Shown here piece after piece: positions 26,540 through 36,910 of a stretch of 64,000 bases of DNA (the stretch's first letter is position 1; every line of letters starts with the position of its first letter). The translations under genes and the position numbers were made by a program. This stretch comes from Enterobacter_D sp963521185 (GTDB lineage Bacteria; Pseudomonadota; Gammaproteobacteria; Enterobacterales; Enterobacteriaceae), in assembly GCA_963521185.1 (NCBI GenBank), contig CAUQTV010000011.1, forward strand, positions 79,520-143,519. The letters run 5' to 3'. The notes under the pieces are model-generated. The model did not search any database and had not been told where the DNA came from. It saw only the letters and a list, made by a program, of their open reading frames with translations.

Positions 26540-27988
26540 TTACGCGGTGCCGCCGACCGTCAGATTGTCGACTTTCAGCGTTGGCTGGCCCACGCCAACC
26601 GGCAGACTCTGGCCTTCTTTGCCGCAGACGCCCACGCCGGTGTCGAGCTTAAGATCGTTACCGACCATCGAGATCTGCTGCATCGCTTCGATACCCGAGC
26701 CAATCAGCGTCGCGCCTTTCACCGGCGTCGTGACTTTACCGTTTTCAATCAGGTAGGCTTCTGAGGTGGAGAAGACAAACTTACCGGAGGTGATGTCCAC
26801 CTGACCGCCACCGAAGTTCGGCGCGAAAATGCCGTACTCAACGGATTCGATAATTTCCTGCGGCGTGGATTTACCCGCCAGCATGTAGGTGTTGGTCATG
26901 CGCGGCATCGGCAGGTGCGCGTAGGATTCACGGCGACCGTTACCGGTTGGGGCAACGCCCATGAGACGCGCATTGAGCTTGTCCTGCATGTAGCCTTTCA
27001 GCACGCCGTTTTCAATCAGCACATTGTACTGACCCGGCGTGCCTTCGTCGTCGATAGCCACCGAGCCACGGCGGTTGAGCATGGTGCCATCATCCACCAC
27101 GGTGCACAGTTCAGAGGCCACCAGCTTGTCCATTTGACCGCTGAATACCGAGGTGCCGCGACGGTTGAAATCGCCTTCCAGACCGTGGCCTACCGCTTCG
27201 TGCAGCAGTACACCAGGCCAGCCCGCGCCCAGCACCACCGGCAGCGTGCCCGCCGGTGCTGCCACGGCAGAGAGATTTACCAGCGCCATACGCACGGCTT
27301 CTTTTGCCCATGCGTCTGCGCGCACATCGCCGTCGGCCTCTGCAAGGAACCATTCGTAACCGAATCGACCGCCGCCGCCGCTTGAGCCGCGCTCGCGTTT
27401 ACCACCATCTTCCACCTGCACGCTAACCGACAGGCGCACCAGCGGGCGCACATCAGCCGCCAGCGTACCGTCCGTTGCCGCCACCAGGATCAGTTCATAC
27501 ACGCCGGACAGGCTCGCGGTGACTTCCTGCACGCGCTTATCTGCCGCGCGGGCAGCGCTGTTAACGCGACGCAGAATATCGAGCTTCTCTTCCCGCGACA
27601 TGCTTTGCAGCGGGTCAATGCTGGTATAGAGCGAACCGTATTCCACCGCCCCGAGGGTTTTCACTTTGCCATCGCCGCTGTCGCGCACAATGGTTCGCGC
27701 GGCATGAGCACTCTGCTCCAGCGCCAGCAGGCTAATCTGATCGGCGTAAGCGAAACCGGTTTTCTCACCGCTCACCGCTCGCACACCCACGCCCTGGTCG
27801 ATGTTGTACGAGCCGTCTTTGATAATGTTGTCTTCTAACACCCAGGATTCGTGATAGCTCGACTGGAAATAGAGATCGCCGTAATCGAGACGGCGCTCGG
27901 CCAGTTGACCAAGAATGGAAAACAGATCCTGATGATTCAGGCCATTCGCCGTTAGCAATTGTTCACTCACCAGATTCAAACTCGTCAT
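26540..27988 (-). CDS. tldD: Metalloprotease TldD
   Basis: Zinc protease subunit that with PmbA/TldE cleaves unfolded peptides, including microcin B17 precursor and the CcdA antitoxin. The 482-residue protein carries the HEAVGH zinc motif at 263-268 in the GWPGVLLHEAVGHGLEGD region and a C-terminal TldD/PmbA domain ending VGQPTLKVDNLTVGG. It lies downstream of yhdP in the same direction. Confidence 0.97.
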   Translation of the reverse strand: MTSLNLVSEQLLTANGLNHQDLFSILGQLAERRLDYGDLYFQSSYHESWVLEDNIIKDGSYNIDQGVGVRAVSGEKTGFAYADQISLLALEQSAHAARTIVRDSGDGKVKTLGAVEYGSLYTSIDPLQSMSREEKLDILRRVNSAARAADKRVQEVTASLSGVYELILVAATDGTLAADVRPLVRLSVSVQVEDGGKRERGSSGGGGRFGYEWFLAEADGDVRADAWAKEAVRMALVNLSAVAAPAGTLPVVLGAGWPGVLLHEAVGHGLEGDFNRRGTSVFSGQMDKLVASELCTVVDDGTMLNRRGSVAIDDEGTPGQYNVLIENGVLKGYMQDKLNARLMGVAPTGNGRRESYAHLPMPRMTNTYMLAGKSTPQEIIESVEYGIFAPNFGGGQVDITSGKFVFSTSEAYLIENGKVTTPVKGATLIGSGIEAMQQISMVGNDLKLDTGVGVCGKEGQSLPVGVGQPTLKVDNLTVGGTA

Positions 27989-28068
27989 TTTGCTACTCTT
28001 TGGTTGCCGCCAGGTTAGCGGTAGAAGTCTATATATTGAGAGTGAGGCAATTCTCTGCCTCCGTCAAA

Positions 28069-31000
28069 TCATTGCTTTGGCGTAGCGGTGCGCGGCTGAC
28101 GCAGCACTTCGCTAATTTGCGGCTTATCCATGGGTCCGGTAATGCGGTAGCGCAGAATCGACACTTTGTTCCACAGCGGCCCCAGCACCTTGCTGGCAGC
28201 GAACACGGCGGCCCCCACAATCGGATTGACGGCAAATGCCGCTGCCACGCCGACGGTGGCGGAGATCTCCGGCGCGACCACGGCTTCAACGTCCAGCTCA
28301 CGACGCACCAGATTGGCTGAGCCTTTCATCGCGATATCCGCTTCCAGGCCATCCACCAGCGTATCGTCAGTGTGCATCACCCCGTCTTTGATCCACGCGG
28401 TACTGCGAATCGAATCGAAGTAAAAGCCTTCGTTAAAGGTGTCGCTAAAATCGAAGCGCAGTTTACGCAGCAGCGCGTCAAAGCTCAGCAGGCGCAGCAA
28501 CTGGCCCGCACGCCCGGTGCTGACGTCGGTGATTTCACCTTTACCCAGACGCGTGCGCAGAATGCCGTTGAGCGATTCCTCCTGCGGCTCCCACGGCGGA
28601 TTGCGCCAGTGAAGATCGTAATCGACATCGAAGGACGCACCGCGCATCGGCGTTGTGATGCCGAAGAAACTCATCGCCGCGTCAATTTTATCGCCCTTCA
28701 GTTTGCCCTTCAGCGAAGTACGCTCCGCACCTTTGCGATTGACCCACTGACCGTCGGCGGTCAGATGCGCAAAGCCGCTGTCCAGCACGCCATGGGTTAA
28801 CGCCATGGTGTCGCCGGTAATGGCAATATCGCCGTCAATGCGGCCATATTTTTGCCCCCAGAACCAGCACTCCGCACAGCGTAATTGCAGATCCGGCCAG
28901 CCCGAAAAATCGATCTGCGTTTTGCCTGACAGCAGCGACGCTGGCGACAGCGGCTCGCTGTCATCGGCGGCTTTTGGCGTCGGATTGTAATAAAGGTAAC
29001 GGATTGCCGCCTGCCATGGCGCGTTATCCCGTATGTTGAGCGTGCCGTTGATTTCACGGCCCTGCGCTTCAATGGTTGACCCGCCAGCCGTCGGCACAGA
29101 CACAATGCTCAGGTTATTCCACTGCTGCCCACCGAGCGCCAGCGCCGGGGTGCGCAGCGTGACGCGTTCCGGGAAGACGGTCGCATTGCTGACGTTACTG
29201 GCGACGCCCTGTTGGAACAGCCCCAGCCATTGCGCGCCGTCCATCGGCGGCAGGTTAAGCTCTACGCCCGCGCTGTCCGGCAACGGCGGCACGGTGCGAC
29301 TCTCGGATGCCCAAATGGCGCGATCCAACGTCAGCTTTTTGTTAAGCATCCAGCGGCTGTTGAAATGGTTATCGGCACCGGCGTTCCCCGTCAGCTCGAA
29401 GCTGCGCAGGTTACCTTTTACCTTAACGTTAAGCGGCAGCGGGGTCCCGGCCTCTTTGTTCATCGGTGAAGGCAGACGGCTGGCGATGTGTTTAAGATCG
29501 CTCTTGATGTCGACGTTGTAATTCGTGCCGCCGCGATAAGGCAGCTCAATACCGACCTTCCCGTTCCAGGCCACGCTGCCGCCGATCGCGTTATTGAGCT
29601 GCTCGGGCAGCAGGCCGGTACGTGAAGGCTGCCAGTTGCCATTGAGATCTACCCCAACCTGATAGGCTTTCTCGCCCTCGGTGGTCGTGAAATCGATATT
29701 CACCGGCTGATTAAACCAGGTGGCGGTAAGCGGCTCGCTTTGCAAATTGCCATTCACAAAGCTGAACTGACCGCTGAGATTATGCAGGGTGCTGTTCAGC
29801 GGTTTGATAAACAGACTGTTATTGTTAAGCCGCACGTCGCCTTTGGCGGTGGTCATTTTGCCGTCGAGGGGGATGTCGAGATGTAAGCGAGCGCTCACAT
29901 CGCCGTCGAGCTGAAGCTCTTCAAGCGTGGCGGCCAGCGTCTCTTTTAGCGGCGTCTCTTTGAAATAGGGCCCGACGGCTTTGCCCGGCCCGTTGATATC
30001 CGCATCAATGATCAGCAACTCTTTTAAGTAATCCGGAATGACCGCCGTCAGCCCGGTCCCTTTCACGCCGCCAAGGTTCACCTCGTCGGTTTTCATCCAC
30101 AGGCCGTCGTTAAGGAAATCGAGTTGGATGTTCAGATTTTTCAGCGCCGGCCAGCCGGGCTGGAAGGCGAAGGTGGAATTGCGCAGCGGCACCAGCACTT
30201 CAAACTGACCTTCGTTGTGCTTATAGGGGAACAGATGCGGATTGCCGCCGTACACCAGCGTGGCGTTGTCCACCTGGCCGCCCTGAATGGCACCGCTAAG
30301 GTAATCCACCAGCGCTTTGCCCATCAGATTTTCCGGGAAGTAGCGCCAGGCCTGTGCGGCGTCATCGGTGCTGATCCCCGCCAGGATCCCCAGCCACGGC
30401 TCGTCACCGGCGGGCTGCAAATAACGGAAGTCGCCACGGGCATGCACGCCGGTGCCTTTGACGTCAATGTGTCGCCCGTCCAGTTGGAAACCGGTGTCAT
30501 TCTTTAACCAGTTGAGCGTGGCCTCGCCGTTTTCAATTTCCAGCGGCGCGCGGAACACCGTCTCATAGGGCATTTTCGCCTGTGTCACCTGAGCGGTTAA
30601 CTGGCCATTTTCGACGCTGCCGGAGAGCGTGCCGCTGAGGTGTTCAACGCCGGGCAGCAGTTTCCACTGTTTCCAGGTCATGTTTTTCCAGCTGGCCTGG
30701 AAACGAGTTTTTTCAGTGGCCTGCAACGGAATATCCAGCGCCAGTTGCTCGACCTGCCCCGCAGGCTGCAACGCGCGCCAGATTTCGCCCAGCGACGGGG
30801 AGAGTTTTTCAGCGATAGGCAACAGGCCATCCAGGCCGTCCAGTTCCAGATGGCTGGCCCGCACGCGCAGCTCATCGCTGCGTATGCCGTTGGGTCCGCC
30901 CGCTTCCTGCGACGGTACCCAGGCCAGCGACAGCGCACCTTTCGGCCAGGCTTTGTCGTCCATGGTGATACGCGTTTCGGGAATGTCGAATTGCCAGCCT

Positions 31001-31878
31001 TGCTGCTGGCGCGTCACGTGCGCGGTCAGGTTATCGACGGACAACTGGTGCGACTGCTTATCGCCCTGCCAGCTGGCTCCGCCCTTTTTCAGCCACACAT
31101 CACCGCTTGCCACTTCACCTTTACTGAGCGTCACCCAACCTTCAAGGCTAAAGCGCGCATCGTCCAGCGCGATGTTGTCCTTCATCCATTTGCCAAGCCA
31201 GGGCTTAACGTCGATGTCATCAGCCTGTAGCCAGACGCGCCCGTTATTGAGCAGGCCGTCATCGTCGCGCAGATCCATGCGCACTTTCATCACGCCGTGC
31301 TGGCCCGTCAGGCTGGAGAGATTGACCTCGCCTTCCGCGCGGTGGCGATCTTTGCCGTTAAGCCAGGTGAGTTGGGGGATCGCCAGTTCAGCCCGCTGAC
31401 CGGAGATCGTCAGGAAACTGATGCGGCTGTCGCGAAGATCGAAGTGATCGAACTGGCGAAGAAAGAGATCGCTGATGCGGCTGGTTTCAAGCCCGTCGCC
31501 TTTGTTGTCTTGTTGCAGCGGCGTATTTGTGTGAACCTGAAGCTGGTAGAACGTGAGATCGCGGAACTGCCAACGCAAATGCAGCAGGCTTTGCCAGATA
31601 TCCAGCGCCAGGGTTACGCGCTCAACAGAAACATCGCCGCCGTCTTTCAGTCCGGCGCGGATGTTACGCACGTCTAGCGTTGGGCCGAAGTTTTCCCAGC
31701 TTGCGCTGACATGGCTGGCGTCAACCGGGACGCCAGCGGCGGCCTCGATTTTCGCCAGCATCGTTGGACGCCAGGTATCAAGATGCGGCAGGAGAAGACG
31801 CAGCCCACTCACCAGCAGCGCGATGATGACAATCAACGTCGCCCCAGTCAGCAGCAGTATCCCAGGCAGTCGCCTCAC
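28069..31878 (-). CDS. yhdP: YhdP, AsmA-like envelope phospholipid-transport protein
   Basis: Very large inner-membrane-anchored periplasmic protein. In E. coli it works with TamB and YdbH in carrying phospholipids to the outer membrane. The 1269 residues comprise one membrane segment (about 8-28), a long beta-rich DUF3971 body and an AsmA-like C-terminal region (LVDGLEADIAMKGSANLVRREL). The start is GTG at 31878 behind AAGGAGA; an ATG seven bases upstream is in another frame. It is co-oriented with rng upstream and tldD downstream. Confidence 0.95.
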   Translation of the reverse strand: MRRLPGILLLTGATLIVIIALLVSGLRLLLPHLDTWRPTMLAKIEAAAGVPVDASHVSASWENFGPTLDVRNIRAGLKDGGDVSVERVTLALDIWQSLLHLRWQFRDLTFYQLQVHTNTPLQQDNKGDGLETSRISDLFLRQFDHFDLRDSRISFLTISGQRAELAIPQLTWLNGKDRHRAEGEVNLSSLTGQHGVMKVRMDLRDDDGLLNNGRVWLQADDIDVKPWLGKWMKDNIALDDARFSLEGWVTLSKGEVASGDVWLKKGGASWQGDKQSHQLSVDNLTAHVTRQQQGWQFDIPETRITMDDKAWPKGALSLAWVPSQEAGGPNGIRSDELRVRASHLELDGLDGLLPIAEKLSPSLGEIWRALQPAGQVEQLALDIPLQATEKTRFQASWKNMTWKQWKLLPGVEHLSGTLSGSVENGQLTAQVTQAKMPYETVFRAPLEIENGEATLNWLKNDTGFQLDGRHIDVKGTGVHARGDFRYLQPAGDEPWLGILAGISTDDAAQAWRYFPENLMGKALVDYLSGAIQGGQVDNATLVYGGNPHLFPYKHNEGQFEVLVPLRNSTFAFQPGWPALKNLNIQLDFLNDGLWMKTDEVNLGGVKGTGLTAVIPDYLKELLIIDADINGPGKAVGPYFKETPLKETLAATLEELQLDGDVSARLHLDIPLDGKMTTAKGDVRLNNNSLFIKPLNSTLHNLSGQFSFVNGNLQSEPLTATWFNQPVNIDFTTTEGEKAYQVGVDLNGNWQPSRTGLLPEQLNNAIGGSVAWNGKVGIELPYRGGTNYNVDIKSDLKHIASRLPSPMNKEAGTPLPLNVKVKGNLRSFELTGNAGADNHFNSRWMLNKKLTLDRAIWASESRTVPPLPDSAGVELNLPPMDGAQWLGLFQQGVASNVSNATVFPERVTLRTPALALGGQQWNNLSIVSVPTAGGSTIEAQGREINGTLNIRDNAPWQAAIRYLYYNPTPKAADDSEPLSPASLLSGKTQIDFSGWPDLQLRCAECWFWGQKYGRIDGDIAITGDTMALTHGVLDSGFAHLTADGQWVNRKGAERTSLKGKLKGDKIDAAMSFFGITTPMRGASFDVDYDLHWRNPPWEPQEESLNGILRTRLGKGEITDVSTGRAGQLLRLLSFDALLRKLRFDFSDTFNEGFYFDSIRSTAWIKDGVMHTDDTLVDGLEADIAMKGSANLVRRELDVEAVVAPEISATVGVAAAFAVNPIVGAAVFAASKVLGPLWNKVSILRYRITGPMDKPQISEVLRQPRTATPKQ

Positions 31879-31936
31879 GCATCTCTCCTTGTCAGCCTAT
31901 ATTGCAGGCCGTGATCGTGTCGCAGCATGCTGCGGA

Positions 31937-33406
31937 TTACATCATCACCACGTCGAACTGCTCTTGATTGTAGAGCGGCTCAATCTGCACCTTGACCTGT
32001 TTGCCGACAAAGATTTCGACTTCAGCCAGCGCGTGCGACTCTTCGCTTTTCAGCGTTTCAGCCACCGCAGGTGAAGCATAGACCAGGAAGCGATCGGAAT
32101 CGTAAGCGTGATGCACACGCACGATCTCGCGCATGATTTCGTAGCAGACGGTTTCCACCGTTTTGACCCTGCCGCGACCGTGACAGGTCGGGCATTCGTT
32201 GCACAGCACGTGCTCGACGCTTTCGCGCGTGCGCTTGCGGGTCATTTCGACCAGGCCCAACTGCGAGAAACCGTTGATGCTGGTTTTTACCCGATCCTTG
32301 TTGAGCGCCTGTTCGAGGGAGTGCAGTACGCGGCGGCGATGGTCTTCGTTGGTCATATCGATAAAATCGATGATGATAATGCCGCCCAGGTTGCGCAGTC
32401 GCAGCTGACGGGCAATGGCCTGCGTCGCTTCTATATTGGTGTTGAAAATGGTGTCATCAAGATTGCGATGGCCGACGAACGCGCCGGTGTTGATGTCCAC
32501 GGTGGTCATCGCTTCGGTCTGATCGATGATCAGATAGCCGCCGGATTTCAGTTCAACTTTACGCTCCAGCGCGCGCTGGATTTCGTTCTCCACGTCGAAG
32601 AGATCGAAAATCGGCTGACGGCCGCTGTAATGTTCAAGCTTGCTGGTCATCTCCGGAATGTACTCGGCGGTGAATTCCAGCAGCGCGTCAAAGGTCAGAC
32701 GGGAATCGACGCGGATACGATCCAAATGCGCATCGGCAAAATCACGCAGCACGCGCTGGGCCAGCGCCAGTTCGCCGTACATCTGGTAGCGCGTTTGCGG
32801 GCGTTTTTTACGCTCCATGACCTTCGTCCAGACGCGCTTGAGGTACGCCGCATCCGACGCCAGATCCTCTTCGCACACGCCTTCCGCCGCGGTACGGATG
32901 ATAAAACCGCCCTGCTCGTCGCAGTAGTCCGCCACCACGCGTTTTAAGCGCTCGCGCTCGGTTTCGCTCGCAATGCGCTGAGAGACGCCAACGTGGGAAG
33001 CCCCCGGCATAAACACCAGATAGCGTGACGGCAGGGTAATGTCGGTGGTGAGACGTGCGCCTTTGGTGCCGAGCGGATCTTTAACCACCTGCACCATTAA
33101 ATCCTGGCCCTGACGCACCAGCTCAGAGATGTCGCGCACGGTGAAGTTTTTTTGCTCTTCCCCGGCCACGCATTCCGTGTGCGGCATGATGTCGGAGGCG
33201 TGAAGAAACGCCGCCTTATCAAGACCAATATCTACAAAAGCCGCCTGCATACCGGGCAGGACACGGCTCACACGCCCTTTGTAGATATTGCCCACGATTC
33301 CGCGTCGCGCTTCACGCTCAATGTGAATTTCCTGAAGAATGCCACCATCAATGTACGCTACGCGTGTTTCTGATGGCGTTACGTTAACCAACAATTCAGC
33401 CGTCAT
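31937..33406 (-). CDS. rng: Ribonuclease G
   Basis: Endoribonuclease for 16S rRNA 5' maturation and mRNA decay. The 489-residue protein has an S1 domain (about 38-128) and the RNase E/G catalytic core with metal-binding aspartates in TTVDINTGAFVG and IIIDFIDM. The zinc-link CPTC motif is also present (CNECPTCHGRG). ATG 33406 gives the family start MTAELLVNV. Its first 11 bases overlap the end of yhdE, indicating coupled translation. Confidence 0.97.
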   Translation of the reverse strand: MTAELLVNVTPSETRVAYIDGGILQEIHIEREARRGIVGNIYKGRVSRVLPGMQAAFVDIGLDKAAFLHASDIMPHTECVAGEEQKNFTVRDISELVRQGQDLMVQVVKDPLGTKGARLTTDITLPSRYLVFMPGASHVGVSQRIASETERERLKRVVADYCDEQGGFIIRTAAEGVCEEDLASDAAYLKRVWTKVMERKKRPQTRYQMYGELALAQRVLRDFADAHLDRIRVDSRLTFDALLEFTAEYIPEMTSKLEHYSGRQPIFDLFDVENEIQRALERKVELKSGGYLIIDQTEAMTTVDINTGAFVGHRNLDDTIFNTNIEATQAIARQLRLRNLGGIIIIDFIDMTNEDHRRRVLHSLEQALNKDRVKTSINGFSQLGLVEMTRKRTRESVEHVLCNECPTCHGRGRVKTVETVCYEIMREIVRVHHAYDSDRFLVYASPAVAETLKSEESHALAEVEIFVGKQVKVQIEPLYNQEQFDVVMM

Positions 33407-33989
33407 GTTTATCCCTTCCCTCACGCAGTGCGTTAAAATTGCTCAGCAATTCACAGGTTTCAACCAGCGGTAATCCTACCACGGCATGATAGCTGCCGTT
33501 TATGCGTCGAACGAAACAGCCGCCCAGACCCTGAATGCCGTAAGCCCCCGCCTTGTCCATCGGCTCGCGGCTGGCAATGTAGGCGGCGATGTCGCTCTCT
33601 GAGAGCGTTCTGAACGTCACTTCCGTCACCACCAGGCAGTCGAGGATCTGCTCCCGGTCGGCCAGCGCAACGGCGGTCATTACCTGATGCGTTTGCCCCG
33701 AAAGCTGATGAAGCATCTTAGCAGCATGAGAGGTATCCAGCGGTTTTTCCAGCACTTCGCCATTTAAAATCACGATCGTGTCCGCACCGAGTACCGGCAG
33801 GTTGCGCGAAACCATCGCCACACCCGCCAGCGCTTTCTCTCGCGCCAGGCGCACAACGTACTGCTGCGCGCTTTCCTGCGCCTGCCGTTGCTCTTCGATG
33901 CCCGGCACAATACGCTCAAAGGCAACGCCGAGTTGCGTGAGTAATTCCTGACGACGAGGAGAGCCGGACGCGAGATAGAGATCTGTCAT
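33396..33989 (-). CDS. yhdE: Maf-family nucleoside-triphosphate pyrophosphatase (dTTP/UTP), YhdE
   Basis: House-cleaning enzyme hydrolysing dTTP/UTP and modified nucleotides. The 197-residue protein has the SxSPRR motif (LASGSPRRQELL at 7-18), the GADTIV motif with catalytic Asp at about residue 70 and KAGAYGIQG. It sits between mreD and rng in the mre operon and overlaps rng by 11 bases. Confidence 0.96.
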   Translation of the reverse strand: MTDLYLASGSPRRQELLTQLGVAFERIVPGIEEQRQAQESAQQYVVRLAREKALAGVAMVSRNLPVLGADTIVILNGEVLEKPLDTSHAAKMLHQLSGQTHQVMTAVALADREQILDCLVVTEVTFRTLSESDIAAYIASREPMDKAGAYGIQGLGGCFVRRINGSYHAVVGLPLVETCELLSNFNALREGRDKHDG

Positions 33990-33998
33990 AACACCCTT

Positions 33999-34487
33999 TT
34001 ATTGCACTGCAAACTGCTGGCGAATTTTCCGCATCATCAGGAAAAGCCATGGCCAGAGCACACCGTTAACTACACTACTCCAGAACACTTCCGGTCTGAA
34101 AGAGACATTGATCACTAAAAACTCTGCCCAGAAAACAATGACCTCGGTCGCGAGCGACAGGAGCATCACCACCAGCGCCTGCTGCCAGAGCGCCAGGTTA
34201 CGGAACAGCTGGAATTTTAGTGCAACGAGATAAGCAATGATGCTCAGTGATAAGGCCCGCACGCCAAGCGTCGAGCCACTGATAAGATCCAGTATGGCAC
34301 CCATCGCCAGACCTGTGCCGACATTTACGCGGTGCGGCAGCGCCAGGATCCAGTAGAGCAGGATCAGCAGAACCCAGCTTGGCCGGTAGACAATAATGTC
34401 GTCCGGCCAGGGCATAATTTGCAGCAGCAGCGCGATAAGAAACGAGAGCCAGATAACCCAGCGTCCCTGACTACGATAACTTGCCAC
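33999..34487 (-). CDS. mreD: Rod-shape-determining membrane protein MreD
   Basis: The 162-residue integral membrane protein has about five segments and is part of the elongasome with MreB and MreC. The start is GTG at 34487, sharing one base with the TAG stop of mreC, so translation is coupled. The sequence is close to E. coli MreD (PWPDDIIVYRPSWVLLILLYW). Confidence 0.97.
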   Translation of the reverse strand: MASYRSQGRWVIWLSFLIALLLQIMPWPDDIIVYRPSWVLLILLYWILALPHRVNVGTGLAMGAILDLISGSTLGVRALSLSIIAYLVALKFQLFRNLALWQQALVVMLLSLATEVIVFWAEFLVINVSFRPEVFWSSVVNGVLWPWLFLMMRKIRQQFAVQ

Positions 34488-35491
34488 TATTGGCCCCCCG
34501 GTGCAGGCGCGGGCGCAGCAGGTTGAGTGGTCAACCCGGTTGCTGGCGCAGGCATCGGCGCTGGCGGTCCCATAGAGTTAGGCGCGGGCAAAACCTGCGG
34601 CATCATCTGCATCAGGCGTTCATTCGCCACGCGGTGGACCTCTTCCGGCGTCATGGGGTTGGCACCGTTACGATCGGCACCCCACAGCAGCAGCAGGTAA
34701 CGCAGACGCTGTAACCCGGCGGTTGGACGCGCCTGAATCACGGTGTACGCACGCTGTGTATCCAGCTTCACCGACGACACCACGCCGACCGGATACCCTT
34801 CCGGGAAGCGGCCGCCGAGACCGGACGTCACCAGCACATCGCCGACGCGAATGTCGGTGTTGGCCGGCAGATGTTCAAGCTGCAAATCGTCAGTACAGCC
34901 GTTACCGGCCGCAATCACGCGGATATCGTTACGCAGCACCTGGATCGGCAAGGCATGGGTGGCATCGCAAATCAGCAGTACGCGGCTGGTGAGTTTTGCC
35001 ACCGCAACGACCTGGCCGACCACGCCTTTGTCGCTGATGACCGGCTGGCCTTCATACACACCGTTCACGCTGCCTTTGTCGATCACCACCTGATCGCTGT
35101 AAGGATCGTTAACCGTCGAGATGACCTGCGTCACCATCTTTTGTTCATCCTGGCGCAGGGGTGAACCCAGCAGCTCGCGCAGACGCGCGTTCTCCTGTTT
35201 GTACTGCCCTAACATCAGCAGTTCGCTGTTTTTCAGCAGCAGTTCCTGACGCAGTGCCCGGTTTTCAAGTTCAAGCTGGTCACGCGAGGCCAGCGTTTGC
35301 GACACGCTGTCGAGTAAGGCGCGGGGACCATTCGAGACAAAGTAGAAAGGACTGACGGCGGTATCCATGTACGTTCGAATCTGACTGAACGCACCGAGGC
35401 GGCTGTCGGCGATAATGACACCAAGCGCCACCAGCACCGCCAGGAAAAGGCGAATCTGTAGCGACGGGCCACGGCTAAAAATTGGCTTCAT
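34487..35491 (-). CDS. mreC: Rod-shape-determining protein MreC
   Basis: Periplasmic scaffold of the elongasome, linking MreB/MreD to PBP2. The 334 residues comprise a short cytoplasmic start, one membrane segment (about 13-30), a coiled coil (70-115) and the double beta-barrel core (VSDKGVVGQV, VTSGLGGRFPEGYPVG). A Pro/Ala-rich tail follows. The tail is somewhat shorter than in E. coli MreC (367 residues); it is low-complexity and known to vary. Confidence 0.97.
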   Translation of the reverse strand: MKPIFSRGPSLQIRLFLAVLVALGVIIADSRLGAFSQIRTYMDTAVSPFYFVSNGPRALLDSVSQTLASRDQLELENRALRQELLLKNSELLMLGQYKQENARLRELLGSPLRQDEQKMVTQVISTVNDPYSDQVVIDKGSVNGVYEGQPVISDKGVVGQVVAVAKLTSRVLLICDATHALPIQVLRNDIRVIAAGNGCTDDLQLEHLPANTDIRVGDVLVTSGLGGRFPEGYPVGVVSSVKLDTQRAYTVIQARPTAGLQRLRYLLLLWGADRNGANPMTPEEVHRVANERLMQMMPQVLPAPNSMGPPAPMPAPATGLTTQPAAPAPAPGGQ

Positions 35492-35559
35492 AGGCTATGC
35501 GTATTCTCAGGCCGGACAGGTTTGGGGCAACCGAATGATCGCCCCAAGCCTGGCGCAGA

Positions 35560-36603
35560 CTACTCTTCGCTGAACAAGTCGCCGCCGTGCATGTCGATCA
35601 TTTCCAGCGCCTTGCCGCCGCCACGGGCGACGCAAGTCAGTGGATCTTCTGCAACTACGACAGGAATTCCTGTCTCTTCCATTAACAGGCGGTCAAGGTT
35701 ACGCAGCAGTGCGCCACCCCCGGTCAGTACCATCCCGCGTTCGGAGATGTCGGAAGCCAGTTCCGGCGGGCACTGTTCCAGAGCAACCATTACCGCACTG
35801 ACGATACCGGTCAGCGGTTCCTGCAACGCTTCCAGAATCTCATTGGAGTTCAGGGTAAAGCCGCGTGGAACGCCCTCTGCCAGGTTACGACCGCGCACTT
35901 CGATTTCGCGCACTTCGTCACCCGGATAGGCAGAACCGATCTCATGCTTGATGCGCTCAGCGGTCGCTTCACCAATCAGAGAGCCGTAGTTACGGCGCAC
36001 ATAATTAATGATGGCTTCATCGAAGCGGTCACCACCGATACGCACGGACGAGGAGTAGACCACGCCGTTCAGGGAGATCACCGCCACTTCAGTGGTACCA
36101 CCACCGATGTCGACAACCATTGAACCGGTCGCTTCAGAGACCGGCAGGCCGGCACCAATGGCGGCAGCCATCGGTTCTTCGATGAGGAACACTTCACGAG
36201 CGCCTGCACCCTGCGCGGATTCACGAATAGCGCGACGCTCAACCTGCGTCGCGCCCACCGGCACACACACCAGGACGCGCGGGCTTGGGCGCATGAAGCT
36301 GTTGCTGTGCACCTGTTTGATGAAGTGCTGAAGCATTTTTTCCGTCACGAAGAAGTCAGCGATTACGCCGTCTTTCATTGGGCGGATTGCCGCGATGTTG
36401 CCCGGAGTACGGCCAAGCATCTGTTTAGCTTCATGACCAACCGCAGCGACGCTTTTCGGGGAACCGGCACGATCCTGACGAATAGCCACCACAGAAGGCT
36501 CATTCAATACGATGCCTTGTCCTTTTACATAAATAAGGGTATTCGCGGTACCCAGGTCAATGGACAAGTCATTGGAAAACATGCCACGAAATTTTTTCAA
36601 CAT
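35560..36603 (-). CDS. mreB: Actin-like cell-shape protein MreB
   Basis: Filament-forming ATPase that directs lateral wall synthesis. The 347-residue protein has the actin phosphate-1 motif (IDLGTANTLIY), the phosphate-2 motif (VVDIGGGTTEVAV) and the adenosine motif (VLTGGGALLRNLD). ATG 36603 gives the family start MLKKFRGMFSND; the frame to 36678 is unsupported. It is first of mreBCD-yhdE-rng. Confidence 0.99.
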   Translation of the reverse strand: MLKKFRGMFSNDLSIDLGTANTLIYVKGQGIVLNEPSVVAIRQDRAGSPKSVAAVGHEAKQMLGRTPGNIAAIRPMKDGVIADFFVTEKMLQHFIKQVHSNSFMRPSPRVLVCVPVGATQVERRAIRESAQGAGAREVFLIEEPMAAAIGAGLPVSEATGSMVVDIGGGTTEVAVISLNGVVYSSSVRIGGDRFDEAIINYVRRNYGSLIGEATAERIKHEIGSAYPGDEVREIEVRGRNLAEGVPRGFTLNSNEILEALQEPLTGIVSAVMVALEQCPPELASDISERGMVLTGGGALLRNLDRLLMEETGIPVVVAEDPLTCVARGGGKALEMIDMHGGDLFSEE

Positions 36604-36910
36604 ACTAAGGGATAATCCTGAAAGCTGGGGCGGAAAACAAAATCCGCTTACTTTACCAACCACACGCAGCAGCGACAAGGCACAAGAAGTGTCTGCTACG
36701 GTGAAAATTAGTGCAGTTCGTTTCCTTTGTTACAAATCGACCTGACTCCTTCAGGACTGAATGGCACAACGGCGTTCCACGCCTTCGCTTTGCAACCTGT
36801 TCAAGGTCATTCACTGGCTTTTTTGCTACGCAAACTGGCAGGCAGACACACGCACACCCCCACGAGACACAGCGCGCGTTATTCTACGTGAAAACACGTT
36901 AAACGGCAGG
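36604..36910. promoter_or_regulatory. Region between csrD and mreB (mreB promoter region)
   Basis: 307 bases. Known E. coli mreB promoters lie in the corresponding place. I see AT-rich stretches but no box pair I would defend. No gene is supported; the small plus-strand frames have no start context. Confidence 0.5.
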
